A stretch of 64,000 nt of DNA. Source: Luteitalea pratensis (lineage in GTDB: Bacteria > Acidobacteriota > Vicinamibacteria > Vicinamibacterales > Vicinamibacteraceae). Below the pieces are notes generated by a model. That model worked only from the letters and a program-made list of their open reading frames with translations. It was not told the DNA's origin and searched no databases. The DNA is taken from NCBI RefSeq assembly GCF_001618865.1, contig NZ_CP015136.1, forward strand, positions 6,669,001 through 6,733,000, given 5' to 3'. Made by a program: the position numbers and the translations under genes. Position 1 is the stretch's first letter. The number at the start of each line of letters is the position of its first letter. Positions 27,501 to 34,365 of the stretch are shown here, piece after piece.

Positions 27501-27594
27501 TCAGCACCACCCACGCCGCGGCGCGGTGCATCGCCAGGCGGTCCAGCCCTTCGGGGGCTGCGATGCCGTGGCCTGGCGTTGGCATTGGTGGCAT
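24532..27594 (-). CDS. CHASE-PAS hybrid sensor histidine kinase
   Basis: 1,020 residues from ATG 27594 (MPPMPTPGHG), 17 bases after the aldo/keto reductase stop; the longer open frame upstream runs into that gene. Order: membrane helix (AAAWVVLSVSLLTCLLGWY), periplasmic CHASE domain (about 80-290; PGMVGLGFTPRVP and LGFDLGSETARLNGIERARD are typical), second helix (GVAALTALALNGVLAMLLF), PAS (about 380-490), PAS/PAC (about 500-625), HisKA (FLAIMSHELRTPMNGVLGM), HATPase (NLVGNAIKFT; GTGLGLAISKGLVE) and a receiver (RRILVAEDNPVNQRVAVRML; ILMDCHMPDVDGYEA). CHASE domains bind small extracellular ligands such as cytokinin-like compounds, but the ligand here is unknown. No output regulator is adjacent. 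Confidence 0.94.
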   Translation of the reverse strand: MPPMPTPGHGIAAPEGLDRLAMHRAAAWVVLSVSLLTCLLGWYHGDRTMRRRAEERFVHQAEDATAQLQEQLARYEDVLRGAAAFARSTPELDRPLWHTYASGLALRETAPGMVGLGFTPRVPQEDLAAHVARLRAQGSPAYDVWPTGQRADRYPVAYFEPESEDLRQALGFDLGSETARLNGIERARDSGRVVLVGGVRLRRDPRAPHALAFALLMPVYGASLPLGGPERQRSALLGFVYAPFRLPDVVAEIAQRQPAPRFSLREGGEDGPVLHLDEGTDRIDGAPLFTVVREVITGGQRWSLVFEAGPSSLVSTERVMSGVAALTALALNGVLAMLLFAQRRVRNRAEALAAERAVALQRSEGAFMAVAESARVAIVTTDAQGRLTYANATAEQILGASREQLRGVNSIQYIAEVDRERFEDGLRKFLSGKGRVAAGAAIRIMGRRHSGEVFPCEISLSWYDAPEGRYITGVLVDLTERLRTEAAARDAEERWKVALESTDDGVWDWDVAIGTLYGSRRLFELVGLDAPTGAINIDRWHALVHQDDLPAVLRNLDAHLAGGRDRYASEYRIQARDGDWRWLLARGRIITRDAHGRPARLVGTCTDVTERRHAEETLRFAREQAEQAARSKSDFLAIMSHELRTPMNGVLGMTNLLSSTRLTDEQREYLEIIGRSGNALLRLIDDILDFSKIEAGRVVLEQMTCDVGVIAREVVTLLSVQAQMKRLRLDAHVVPGTPAVITDPGRIRQVLFNLVGNAIKFTQAGAVHVTVAADAVEGGQVTLRVTVTDTGIGIAEDKQRLLFEKFTQADASTTRRFGGTGLGLAISKGLVESLGGTIGVTSTLGVGSQFWFTFVAPADTAIEPHRSPFTADVPDSPPKDASRSPGRRILVAEDNPVNQRVAVRMLEKLGYVADVAVDGREAVRMAQDTRYAVILMDCHMPDVDGYEATRRIREALSVERCPPILAMTAAGADGDRERCLYAGMSDYLSKPVQMPVLREMLERWTRTPGSTEQTHTAAEP

Positions 27595-27611
27595 GACGTG
27601 CGGAGCGACGC

Positions 27612-28538
27612 TCACTCGAAGGCCGCGACCATGCGCCGCCGCAGGCCCGCGTCGGGGAGGATGCCTGCCCCGGCCGCCGCGTTCTCGCGCATGTGCTCGG
27701 GACGGCTGGTGCCGGGAATCACGCAGGTGACAGACGGATGCGCGATGACGTACTTCAGGAGGACCTGCGCCCAGCTGCGACAACCGAGTTCCGACGCCCA
27801 GGCTGGCAGTGGCGTGCCCTGGACGCGTTGGAGCAGTCCGCCCCCGCCGAACGGCAGATTCACCAACACGGCAACGCCGCGATCGGCCGCCAGCGGCAGC
27901 AGCCGCGCTTCCGATGCGCGGTCGTCGATCGAGTAATTGAGCTGTACGGAATCGACCGCCTCGGCACGGATGACCGACTCCAGCGCCGCGTGGGCATCGT
28001 CACGATAATGCGTAATCCCAAGGTGACCTATTCGCCGCTCGTGTTTCCACGCGCGCAACGTGTCGAGGTGCGTGCGCCAGTCCACGAGATTGTGGATCTG
28101 CATCAGCTCGATGCGCGGATGCTGCAGCTTGCGTATCGAGGCCTCCATCTGCGCGATACCGGCCTCGCGGCCCTCCGTCCACACCTTCGTGGCCACGAAG
28201 GCGCGATCGTGCGCCTGCAGCTGCGTCAGCAGCGCACCGGCGACGTCTTCGGACGACCCGTACATGGGTGAGCTGTCGATGACGCGGCCGCCGGCGTCGA
28301 ACAGCGCGCGGAGCACGTCGGCCCGCTGGGCACGCGCCGCCGCATCCGCGCCGACGTCGAATCCCCGCCAGGTCCCGACACCGACCACGGGCAGCGGGAT
28401 GCCCGATGAGGGAATGGGCCTGGTGAGCATCGTCGAGCTGCCCTCTGTGAACGCCGTGGCGACAGGCGTGCCGCCCGCAATCGCGGCGGCCGACGCGCGC
28501 AGGAACTGGGCACGAGTCAGCATCATGACCGACGCCAT
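27612..28538 (-). CDS. Aldo/keto reductase with Tat-like leader
   Basis: 308 residues from ATG 28538 with ACGGAG six bases upstream. The leader MMLTRAQFLRASAAAIAGG resembles a twin-Arg or Sec signal (a single Arg pair is not present, so Tat is uncertain). The AKR catalytic tetrad is visible: Asp in GGRVIDSSP, Tyr in PMYGSSE, Lys in VATKVW and His in LMQIHN. The C-terminal NADPH-contact region VTCVIPGTSRPEHMREN is normal. The active AKR core suggests oxidation or reduction of an aldehyde or sugar. The next gene, a CHASE kinase, starts 17 bases downstream, so the two may be cotranscribed, though a functional link is not evident. Confidence 0.9.
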   Translation of the reverse strand: MASVMMLTRAQFLRASAAAIAGGTPVATAFTEGSSTMLTRPIPSSGIPLPVVGVGTWRGFDVGADAAARAQRADVLRALFDAGGRVIDSSPMYGSSEDVAGALLTQLQAHDRAFVATKVWTEGREAGIAQMEASIRKLQHPRIELMQIHNLVDWRTHLDTLRAWKHERRIGHLGITHYRDDAHAALESVIRAEAVDSVQLNYSIDDRASEARLLPLAADRGVAVLVNLPFGGGGLLQRVQGTPLPAWASELGCRSWAQVLLKYVIAHPSVTCVIPGTSRPEHMRENAAAGAGILPDAGLRRRMVAAFE

Positions 28539-28601
28539 TATGGCTCCGTCAGTCCGGTCCGCTATCGGCGGAAGCGTGGGACGGTGTCCGTCAACCGAAC
28601 C

Positions 28602-28629
28602 TGTCCGCCGTAGCCCTAGCGAAAGTGGA
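28602..28629. repeat. Dispersed element fragment (GTCCGCCG...GTGGA)
   Basis: TGTCCGCCGTAGCCCTAGCG plus AAAGTGGA matches the inner motif of the 21625-21677 element at about 22 of 28 positions. It lies in the 100-base gap between the glycosyltransferase and aldo/keto reductase genes. The outer GGCCGGCTC arms are missing. Confidence 0.5.
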
Positions 28630-28640
28630 AGGTCGGCGGG

Positions 28641-30317
28641 TCAGCAGCCCGGTCTGGCGGCGAGCACACGCACCGTCGCGTGCCGATGGATCTCGAGCAT
28701 CGGAGCGGCCGAATCGCCCCAGCAGGAAATCGGACCGAATCGCTGCTCGAAGTCGGCACGGTCGTCGGAATCATCGATCAGGATTGGCCGGCGGCCCTCG
28801 GCAATGGCTGCTGCGATGCCGCGCCGCAGTTCTTCCGGAGAGATGACGTCCCAGCGAAAGGCGGTGATGCCCGCGTAGTGTCGCAGGCTGCCGCTGTGGA
28901 TGCGTGTGATCGCCGGCCGATCGAGCAGGCCTGCGCGGCGCATCGCCTCTGGCAGAACCTTGAACCGCATCATCGACTCGTGCGAGATCCGCATCGCCAC
29001 CGATCGCTGTGCAAACTGCACCTGCCAGCCGATCACCACGAGGGCGAGCACCGGGAACACGACGGGCCAGCGCGCCGTCCAGCGTCGCGTCACCGACGCG
29101 GCGATCAGGAGCATGACGGGGAGGGCGGGCAGCAGGAACCGCGCGAACGTCCATTGCGGCCACGGCAGGTAGACCAGGTAGATAGCGACGTTGACCGCGG
29201 CAAACGCGACGAGCGGGATCAGTCGCGCGCGTCCCCTCGCGACGACCTCGATGCCCCCCAGCACGAAAGCTACCAGCGGCAGCGGCGACATCGTCTGCCA
29301 CAACCACGCAGCGTACCGCTTCGCGTTGTCTGGGACATGCGACGCAGAGAACAGCTCGGCGAAAGGTCCGTAGCCGGTCGCCGCCGGCCCGCCGTACAGC
29401 CGTTGGTTGTGCCACGCCAGGAGCCCGGCAAGCGGAGACGCCGCGAAGCCGACAGCGATCGCGCCCCGCACACCCGAGGTGACCAGCGCGCCGCCAACCG
29501 GACCGATCAGCAGCGGCACCAGGTTCGGTCGCACCGCGATGGCCACTCCGGCCAGCATGCCCGAGACAACCGGCATCAGCGGACGTGCGCTTGCCGCCAC
29601 CGCGAGACTCCACGTCCAGTACGCCGCGGCAAGCGTGTCGCTCATGGGCACGGCGGCCTGGATCAGCACGACAGGATTGCAGGCGACGATGGCAGCCGCG
29701 ACGAGCGCGGACGTCTCGTCGAACCACGCACGACCGAGGACGTACGTCCCCAGTACCAGCGCAACTGCCGCCATCGGCGAGACCAGGTACACGGCCCACT
29801 CGCCGGCTGCGGCAAACAGCGCCATGTGCAACGACGTGCCTGGGGGATACAGGGCGATGGCCATGGGCACCGAGTCGTTCCGGTGGATGTACCCGAGCGG
29901 CACTGACGCGGCAGCGGGAAAGAAATGCCCGTCAATCCAGTCCAGGTGCACGAGCGTGCCCTGCCGCCAGTCGTTTGCCTGTGACACGTACCCGAACATG
30001 TCGGCAGCCGCGGCGACGGGCGCGGCATGCGTCCAGGCGAACCCGGCGCAGGCGGCCATCGACAGCGGAAGTACTACTTTGCCGAACAGCTGGAGCAAGA
30101 CCGTCCGCTCACGAGGGGCGTTCGCGAGGAAGGAACCTGCAATGACGGCAATCGCCATCGGCTTGAGCACCGACGATGATGAGACACGGAGGCCAAACGG
30201 GTCGAACCGAAAGCCGCCGGTGATCCACGTCGCGAGCGCCACGACACCGGCCACCGCCAAGATGGCCCAGAGGGCCCATGCGCCCCACCGACGCGGCTGG
30301 CGCGCCTGCTCGCCCAT
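28641..30317 (-). CDS. GT-C type integral-membrane glycosyltransferase (ArnT/GT39-like)
   Basis: 558 residues. Multiple hydrophobic helices: WAILAVAGVVALATWITGGF, MAIAVIAGSFLANAP, VVLPLSMAACAGFAWTH and others to about 12. A first-loop motif DMFGYVSQANDWRQGTLVHL is characteristic of GT-C fold enzymes (acidic DxF/Y region after helix 1). Long soluble C-terminus (about 440-558: LPEAMRRAGLLDRPAITRIH...SGSLRHYAGITAF). Such enzymes transfer sugars from polyprenyl-phosphate donors to lipids or proteins. The exact acceptor is unknown. The start ATG overlaps the preceding oxidase gene's TGA by one base (TGATG), so the two genes are probably translated together. Confidence 0.82.
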   Translation of the reverse strand: MGEQARQPRRWGAWALWAILAVAGVVALATWITGGFRFDPFGLRVSSSSVLKPMAIAVIAGSFLANAPRERTVLLQLFGKVVLPLSMAACAGFAWTHAAPVAAAADMFGYVSQANDWRQGTLVHLDWIDGHFFPAAASVPLGYIHRNDSVPMAIALYPPGTSLHMALFAAAGEWAVYLVSPMAAVALVLGTYVLGRAWFDETSALVAAAIVACNPVVLIQAAVPMSDTLAAAYWTWSLAVAASARPLMPVVSGMLAGVAIAVRPNLVPLLIGPVGGALVTSGVRGAIAVGFAASPLAGLLAWHNQRLYGGPAATGYGPFAELFSASHVPDNAKRYAAWLWQTMSPLPLVAFVLGGIEVVARGRARLIPLVAFAAVNVAIYLVYLPWPQWTFARFLLPALPVMLLIAASVTRRWTARWPVVFPVLALVVIGWQVQFAQRSVAMRISHESMMRFKVLPEAMRRAGLLDRPAITRIHSGSLRHYAGITAFRWDVISPEELRRGIAAAIAEGRRPILIDDSDDRADFEQRFGPISCWGDSAAPMLEIHRHATVRVLAARPGC

Positions 30318-31438
30318 CAGCGATGCCCCAGCCTGAACGCGCCCTCAGGTTGTGCGTCGTCGATGATCAGTTTCGCACCATACTCGCCGATCGCCGGGCC
30401 CATCTTGAAGCCGTGACCGGATCCTCCGCCCACGAGCCACACGTTCGATGCGCCCGGGTGACGATCGATCAGGAAATGCGAGTCCGAGGTCAGCTCGTAC
30501 TGGCACACCTCGGAGCCGAGCAGCGGGGCGTCGGCGAGGGCCGGGAAGCGGAGGCGCAGGAACGCGCGCGCCTCGGCAAGCATCTCGGGGGTGTGGGCGC
30601 GATCGCCGCTGGTCGGGTCGAACGTTGCGCCGTTGGTGTCGTCAGCGACCTTGAAGCCGCGATTGGCATTGCCCGGAATGCCGTAGATCATCCGGTCGCC
30701 GTAGTCCACCCACACCGGCATCCGGGGTGGCAGCCAGCCGGCATCGCCCGCAGGCGTGGCGAAGTAAAACGACTCCTGGCGTGACGGGCGGATCCGTGAG
30801 CCGACGACGTCGGGCAACATCGTGCCCAGCCAGGGACCGCACGCGAATGCGAAGCGATCGGCTGTGAGCGTGCGGCCATCGTCCAGGGTGATGGCGCGCA
30901 GCGTCCCACCAGCGGGCTCCGGCGACCTCACCTGGCCTACCAGGTACTGCCCGCCTTCCGCAACGAGCGTCTCGACGACGTTCTCGCAGGCGCGACGCGC
31001 GAGCGCAAATCCCGCCTCGGGCTCCCAGAGCACGTGGGTCACGCCGGTGAAGCCGACCTGGGGCCACCGTGCGCGGGCATCGGCCGGGTCGAGCCATTCC
31101 ACGGGCAGGCCGGCGGCCCGCATCGGTTCGACGGACTGCTCGCCGAACGACGCGTTGCCGCTGAAGAGCCAGAGCGCTCCGGTGCGGTGGAAAAACTGGC
31201 GCTGTGTCCTCGCGTCGTGTTCCTGCCACAACCGCATGGCACGCGCGGCGAGGTGTGTGTAGATGGCGCGGTCGCCGTAGGTGCCGCGAATGATGCGCGT
31301 CTCGCCGCCGGAACTCGCCCGCGCGTGCCCGGGCCCCCAGGCGTCGACCAGCGTCACCGCCGCGCCGGCGCGGCGCAACATCAGCGCGATCCAGCCCCCA
31401 AACGCGCCGGCTCCCACCACCACCACGTGCAATTTCAC
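30317..31438 (-). CDS. Sarcosine-oxidase-like FAD-dependent amine oxidoreductase
   Basis: 373 residues. N-terminal HVVVVGAGAFGGWIALMLRR binds FAD, with VTLVDAWGPGHARASSGGET as the second contact. GSEVCQYELTSDSHFLIDRH contains Cys312, matching the Cys that covalently binds flavin in monomeric sarcosine oxidase/SolA. The C-terminal WLVGGGSGHGFKMGPAIGE is the conserved flavin-binding end of this family. It oxidises an N-methyl or other secondary amine and gives hydrogen peroxide; the substrate may be N-methyl amino acids or sugars. The gene overlaps the downstream glycosyltransferase by one base, an unusual pairing that may mean amino-sugar work. Confidence 0.88.
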   Translation of the reverse strand: MKLHVVVVGAGAFGGWIALMLRRAGAAVTLVDAWGPGHARASSGGETRIIRGTYGDRAIYTHLAARAMRLWQEHDARTQRQFFHRTGALWLFSGNASFGEQSVEPMRAAGLPVEWLDPADARARWPQVGFTGVTHVLWEPEAGFALARRACENVVETLVAEGGQYLVGQVRSPEPAGGTLRAITLDDGRTLTADRFAFACGPWLGTMLPDVVGSRIRPSRQESFYFATPAGDAGWLPPRMPVWVDYGDRMIYGIPGNANRGFKVADDTNGATFDPTSGDRAHTPEMLAEARAFLRLRFPALADAPLLGSEVCQYELTSDSHFLIDRHPGASNVWLVGGGSGHGFKMGPAIGEYGAKLIIDDAQPEGAFRLGHR

Positions 31439-31529
31439 GATTTCAGAATTTCAGAAGTTCATCACGGCCGGCAACCTTCGACGCCTGCCCGACGGCGGTC
31501 ACGTCAGCTCCACCCGCCCTGCCGCATGA

Positions 31530-31551
31530 CCGTCGACCTGAAGGTCGACGG
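31530..31551. repeat. 10-base inverted repeat, CCGTCGACCT type
   Basis: CCGTCGACCT pairs with AGGTCGACGG around GA. A closely related copy, CCGCCGACCT/AGGTCGGCGG, is at 61263-61284. It lies between the pntB and solA-like genes, beside the heptamer array. Confidence 0.75.
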
Positions 31552-31566
31552 CTACGTCGATCGACG

Positions 31567-31694
31567 ATCGGCGTTTCGGCGTTCGGCGTTCGGCGTTCGG
31601 CGTTCGGCGTTCGGCGTCCGGCGTTCGGCGTTCGGCGTTCGGCGTCCGGCGTTCAGCGTCAAGCGTCAAGCCTCAAGCCTCAGGCGTCAGGCGT
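31567..31694. repeat. Long heptanucleotide tandem array abutting the pntB stop
   Basis: About 17 units of seven bases: ten GGCGTTC/GGCGTCC units, then AGCGTC-, AAGCGTC-, AAGCCTC- and AGGCGTC-type units. Each block differs from the next by one or two bases. The last unit merges with the pntB stop codon (31694-31696). Most of the 255-base gap between the oxidase and pntB is this array plus the 31530-31551 palindrome. No gene is supported there. Confidence 0.92.
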
Positions 31695-33082
31695 CAATGC
31701 ATCCCGCCCTCGCCACTCAATTGCTTGGCGAGTTCGCCCATCACCACCTTCGAGTCACCGAAGAGCATGAGCGTGTTGGGTGCGAAGTAGAGCTCGTTTT
31801 CAATGCCCGCGAACCCCGGGTTCATCGAGCGCTTGTTGGCGAGCACGGTGCGCGCCTTGTCGGCGTCGATGATCGGCATGCCGAAGATGGGGCTGCTCTT
31901 GTCGTGACGTGCCGCCGGGTTCACGACGTCGTTGGCGCCGAGGATGATGCAGACATCCACCTGGCCCATCTCCGGGTTGATGTCGTCCATCTCCACGAGC
32001 TGGTCGTAAGGAATCTCCGCCTCGGCCAGCAGCACGTTCATGTGCCCGGGCATGCGGCCCGCCACCGGATGGATGGCGAACTTCACGTCGACGCCCTTCT
32101 TCGTGAGCTGCTCGAACACGTCGCGCACGCGGTGCTGGGCCTGCGCCACGGCCATGCCGTAGCCGGGCACGATGACCACGCGGTCGGCGTTCTCGAGAAT
32201 CTGCGCCGCGTCCTCGATGGTCGCCGACTTCGCTGTCCGCTGCTCGCCCTGCGCCGTCGCCGCGGCGACCTGGCCGAATGCCCCGAACAGCACGTTGGCG
32301 AACGAGCGGTTCATCGCGCGGCACATGATGATCGAGAGGATCAGGCCCGACGATCCGTCGAGGGCACCGGCGACGATCAGCAGCTTGTTCTCGAGCACGA
32401 AGCCCATCGCCACGGCCGCCAGGCCCGCGTACGAGTTCAGCAGCGAGATCACGGTCGGCATGTCGGCGCCGCCGATCGGCATCACGAGCATCACGCCGAA
32501 CACCAGCGACAGCACGATCAGCGCCGGGAACAGGAACGTCCACGCCGGGTTGACCACCAGCAGGACGCCGATGAGGACGCCGGCGCCAATCAGCGAGAAG
32601 TTGACGAAGTTCTGGCCGGGATAAGTAACCGGACGCGTCGGCAGCACTTCCTGCAGCTTGCCGGCGGCCACCAGGCTGCCGGTGCAGGTCATCAGGCCGA
32701 GTGCGACCTCGAAGACGATGGCGCCGGTGCGGAACGCGGTCAGCTCGCCGCCATGCAGGAACAGGTAGTACTTGCCGATACCGACCAGGCCTGCGGCAAG
32801 GCCACCAAACGCGTGCGAGAGCGCCGTCCGCTGCGGCACGGCGGTCAGCGGCACCCACGACAGCGGCACGCCGACGATCGTGCCGAGCACGATCGCGATG
32901 AAGATCCAGGTGTAGCTCGCGATGTCGGGACGCAGCAGCGTGCCGACCACGGCAAGGGTCATCGCCGCGACGCCGGCGAAGACGCCGTTGCGGGCGGTCT
33001 TCGGGTCGCTCATCCACTTGAGCGAGAAGATGAAGAGCGCGGCCGAGACGAGGTAGACGAGATCGATAGTCTGCGAATTCAC
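31694..33082 (-). CDS. pntB: NAD(P) transhydrogenase subunit beta
   Basis: 462 residues from GTG 33082, which overlaps the stop of the preceding gene by four bases (GTGA). N-terminal membrane part of about nine helices (TIDLVYLVSAALFIFSLKWM; FEVALGLMTCTGSLVAAGKL), then the NADP(H)-binding domain III: VVIVPGYGMAVAQAQHRVRD, then VKFAIHPVAGRMPGHMNVLL, DDINPEMGQVDVCIILGAND, VVNPAARHDKSSPIFGMPII and LFGDSKVVM. These match PntB closely. The enzyme couples proton entry to hydride transfer from NADH to NADP+, supplying NADPH. Length and motifs are normal. Its dI partner, PntAA, is not seen in the window. Confidence 0.95.
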   Translation of the reverse strand: MNSQTIDLVYLVSAALFIFSLKWMSDPKTARNGVFAGVAAMTLAVVGTLLRPDIASYTWIFIAIVLGTIVGVPLSWVPLTAVPQRTALSHAFGGLAAGLVGIGKYYLFLHGGELTAFRTGAIVFEVALGLMTCTGSLVAAGKLQEVLPTRPVTYPGQNFVNFSLIGAGVLIGVLLVVNPAWTFLFPALIVLSLVFGVMLVMPIGGADMPTVISLLNSYAGLAAVAMGFVLENKLLIVAGALDGSSGLILSIIMCRAMNRSFANVLFGAFGQVAAATAQGEQRTAKSATIEDAAQILENADRVVIVPGYGMAVAQAQHRVRDVFEQLTKKGVDVKFAIHPVAGRMPGHMNVLLAEAEIPYDQLVEMDDINPEMGQVDVCIILGANDVVNPAARHDKSSPIFGMPIIDADKARTVLANKRSMNPGFAGIENELYFAPNTLMLFGDSKVVMGELAKQLSGEGGMH

Positions 33083-33366
33083 TTGGCCGCTTCCTTCCGC
33101 TTGAACATCTTCAGCATGCGATCGGTGATCAGGAAGCCGCTGATGATGTTGGTGGTGGAAGCGAAGACCGCGATGGCGCCGAGGACCGTGCTCGTCCGAT
33201 CGTGCTGCGGACCCGCGAGGATGATCGCGCCGACGATGGCGATCGCCGAGATCGCGTTGGTCAGCGACATCAGCGGCGTGTGCAGCAATCGCGAGACGCG
33301 GCGGATGACGTCCATGCCGATGAACGTCGACAGCATGAACACGAACAGCGAGGTGATGAAATCCAT
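33079..33366 (-). CDS. pntAB: NAD(P) transhydrogenase subunit alpha part 2 (membrane part)
   Basis: 95 residues. Three membrane helices: FITSLFVFMLSTFIGMDVI, LTNAISAIAIVGAIILAG and VLGAIAVFASTTNIISGFLI, ending in TDRMLKMFKRKEAAK. The segment HTPLMSLTNAISAI is highly conserved in the PntA C-terminal domain. In split transhydrogenases this is the PntAB/alpha-2 subunit. The stop overlaps the pntB GTG (GTGA). The gene begins three bases after the stop of an unrelated TIM-barrel gene, where pntAA would normally stand, so the NAD(H)-binding subunit must lie elsewhere or be lost. Confidence 0.93.
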   Translation of the reverse strand: MDFITSLFVFMLSTFIGMDVIRRVSRLLHTPLMSLTNAISAIAIVGAIILAGPQHDRTSTVLGAIAVFASTTNIISGFLITDRMLKMFKRKEAAK

Positions 33367-33369
33367 GGC

Positions 33370-34278
33370 TCAGGCCTTGTTGATGGCGTCGCGGAGGATG
33401 GCGAGCTGCCTGGGGATGGCGTCGTACGGTTCTGGCGACGACTCGTACTCGAGCACGACGTAGCCGCGGTAGTTGGCATCCTTGAGCATCTTCACGAAAC
33501 GCGGCACGTCGGTCGGCACCTTCTGCTTCACCGGCCCGGTCTCGACCTTGAGCTGCACGTTGACCGCATACGGCACGATCTTCTGCAGCTGCGTGTAGAC
33601 GTCGGTGTCGTCGACGTTGCCCGAGTCGAGGTTGACGCCGAACCACGGCGAGTCGATCGCCTTCAGCGCCGGCAGCATGCGGTCGATCTTCATCAGGTAG
33701 TCGTGGTTCTCGAGCCCGAGAATCACGCCGTGCTTCTCGGCAGACACCAGCGCCTTCTTCAGGTTCTTGATGCCGTTGGCGATGCCCTGTTCCTCGGTCA
33801 TCCCCTTGGGCGGCACGCCGCTGAACACCCGGACGACCGGCGCACCGAGCACGGCGTAGTGCCCGAGCCAGGTGTCGGTGTGGTCGAGCCATTTCTGCAG
33901 CTGCGGGTCGTCGTCTGGCAGCGTGAAGTTGTTGCGGATGGCACCGCCCGAGATGTCGAGGCCGTTGATGTGGCAGCGGCGCTTCACCTCGTTCAGGTAG
34001 GCGCGGTCGAACGTCTCCGGGAAGAAATAGGAGGTCAGCTCCACTGCGTCCACGCCGAGCGTGGCCGACCAGTCGATGAAGCCGAGCAGGTCCATCGCCC
34101 CCTTGGTCCCGGCCTTGGCCTGCAGGTACTGACGCATCGAGTAGGCGGCCAGACCGACTCGCAGCTGGCTCTTGCCGGCGCGGCTGATCGGCGCGGCGGG
34201 CGCCGCGGTGGGAGACAAGGTCGTGGCCACGGCCGCCGAGGCCGTAGCGGAGAGGAAGGCACGTCGATTCAGGGACAT
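33370..34278 (-). CDS. Tat-exported xylose-isomerase-like TIM-barrel protein (sugar phosphate isomerase/epimerase)
   Basis: 302 residues. The leader MSLNRRAFLSATASAAVATT has the twin-Arg RRAFL motif, so export as a folded protein is expected. The AP-endonuclease-2/xylose-isomerase-like barrel shows GLAAYSMRQYL, then DAVELTSYFFPE, VVRVFSGVPPKGM, GVILGLENHDYLMKI and FGVNLDSGN (metal-site Glu, Asp and His positions). Ending VVLEYESSPEPYDAIPRQL is typical. Family members isomerise or epimerise sugars or inositols, here in the periplasm. The substrate is unknown. It starts a unit with pntAB/pntB (3-base gap), an odd pairing. A second member is at 61353-62456. Confidence 0.88.
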   Translation of the reverse strand: MSLNRRAFLSATASAAVATTLSPTAAPAAPISRAGKSQLRVGLAAYSMRQYLQAKAGTKGAMDLLGFIDWSATLGVDAVELTSYFFPETFDRAYLNEVKRRCHINGLDISGGAIRNNFTLPDDDPQLQKWLDHTDTWLGHYAVLGAPVVRVFSGVPPKGMTEEQGIANGIKNLKKALVSAEKHGVILGLENHDYLMKIDRMLPALKAIDSPWFGVNLDSGNVDDTDVYTQLQKIVPYAVNVQLKVETGPVKQKVPTDVPRFVKMLKDANYRGYVVLEYESSPEPYDAIPRQLAILRDAINKA

Positions 34279-34307
34279 GGCTGTCGCGCAGTGTATTACG
34301 GCTTTGG

Positions 34308-34365
34308 TAGCCTGCAGCCTGCAGCCTACGGGCTACGTGTGGCGTTCGGCGTTCAGCGTTCGTCG
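34308..34365. repeat. Heptanucleotide array abutting the DUF5916 stop
   Basis: GCCTGCA, GCCTGCA, GCCTACG, GGCTACG units pass into GGCGTTC, GGCGTTC, AGCGTTC and CGTCG, ending one base before the TAG of the broken DUF5916 gene (34366-34368, minus). The second part is the same family as 31567-31694. Confidence 0.75.
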
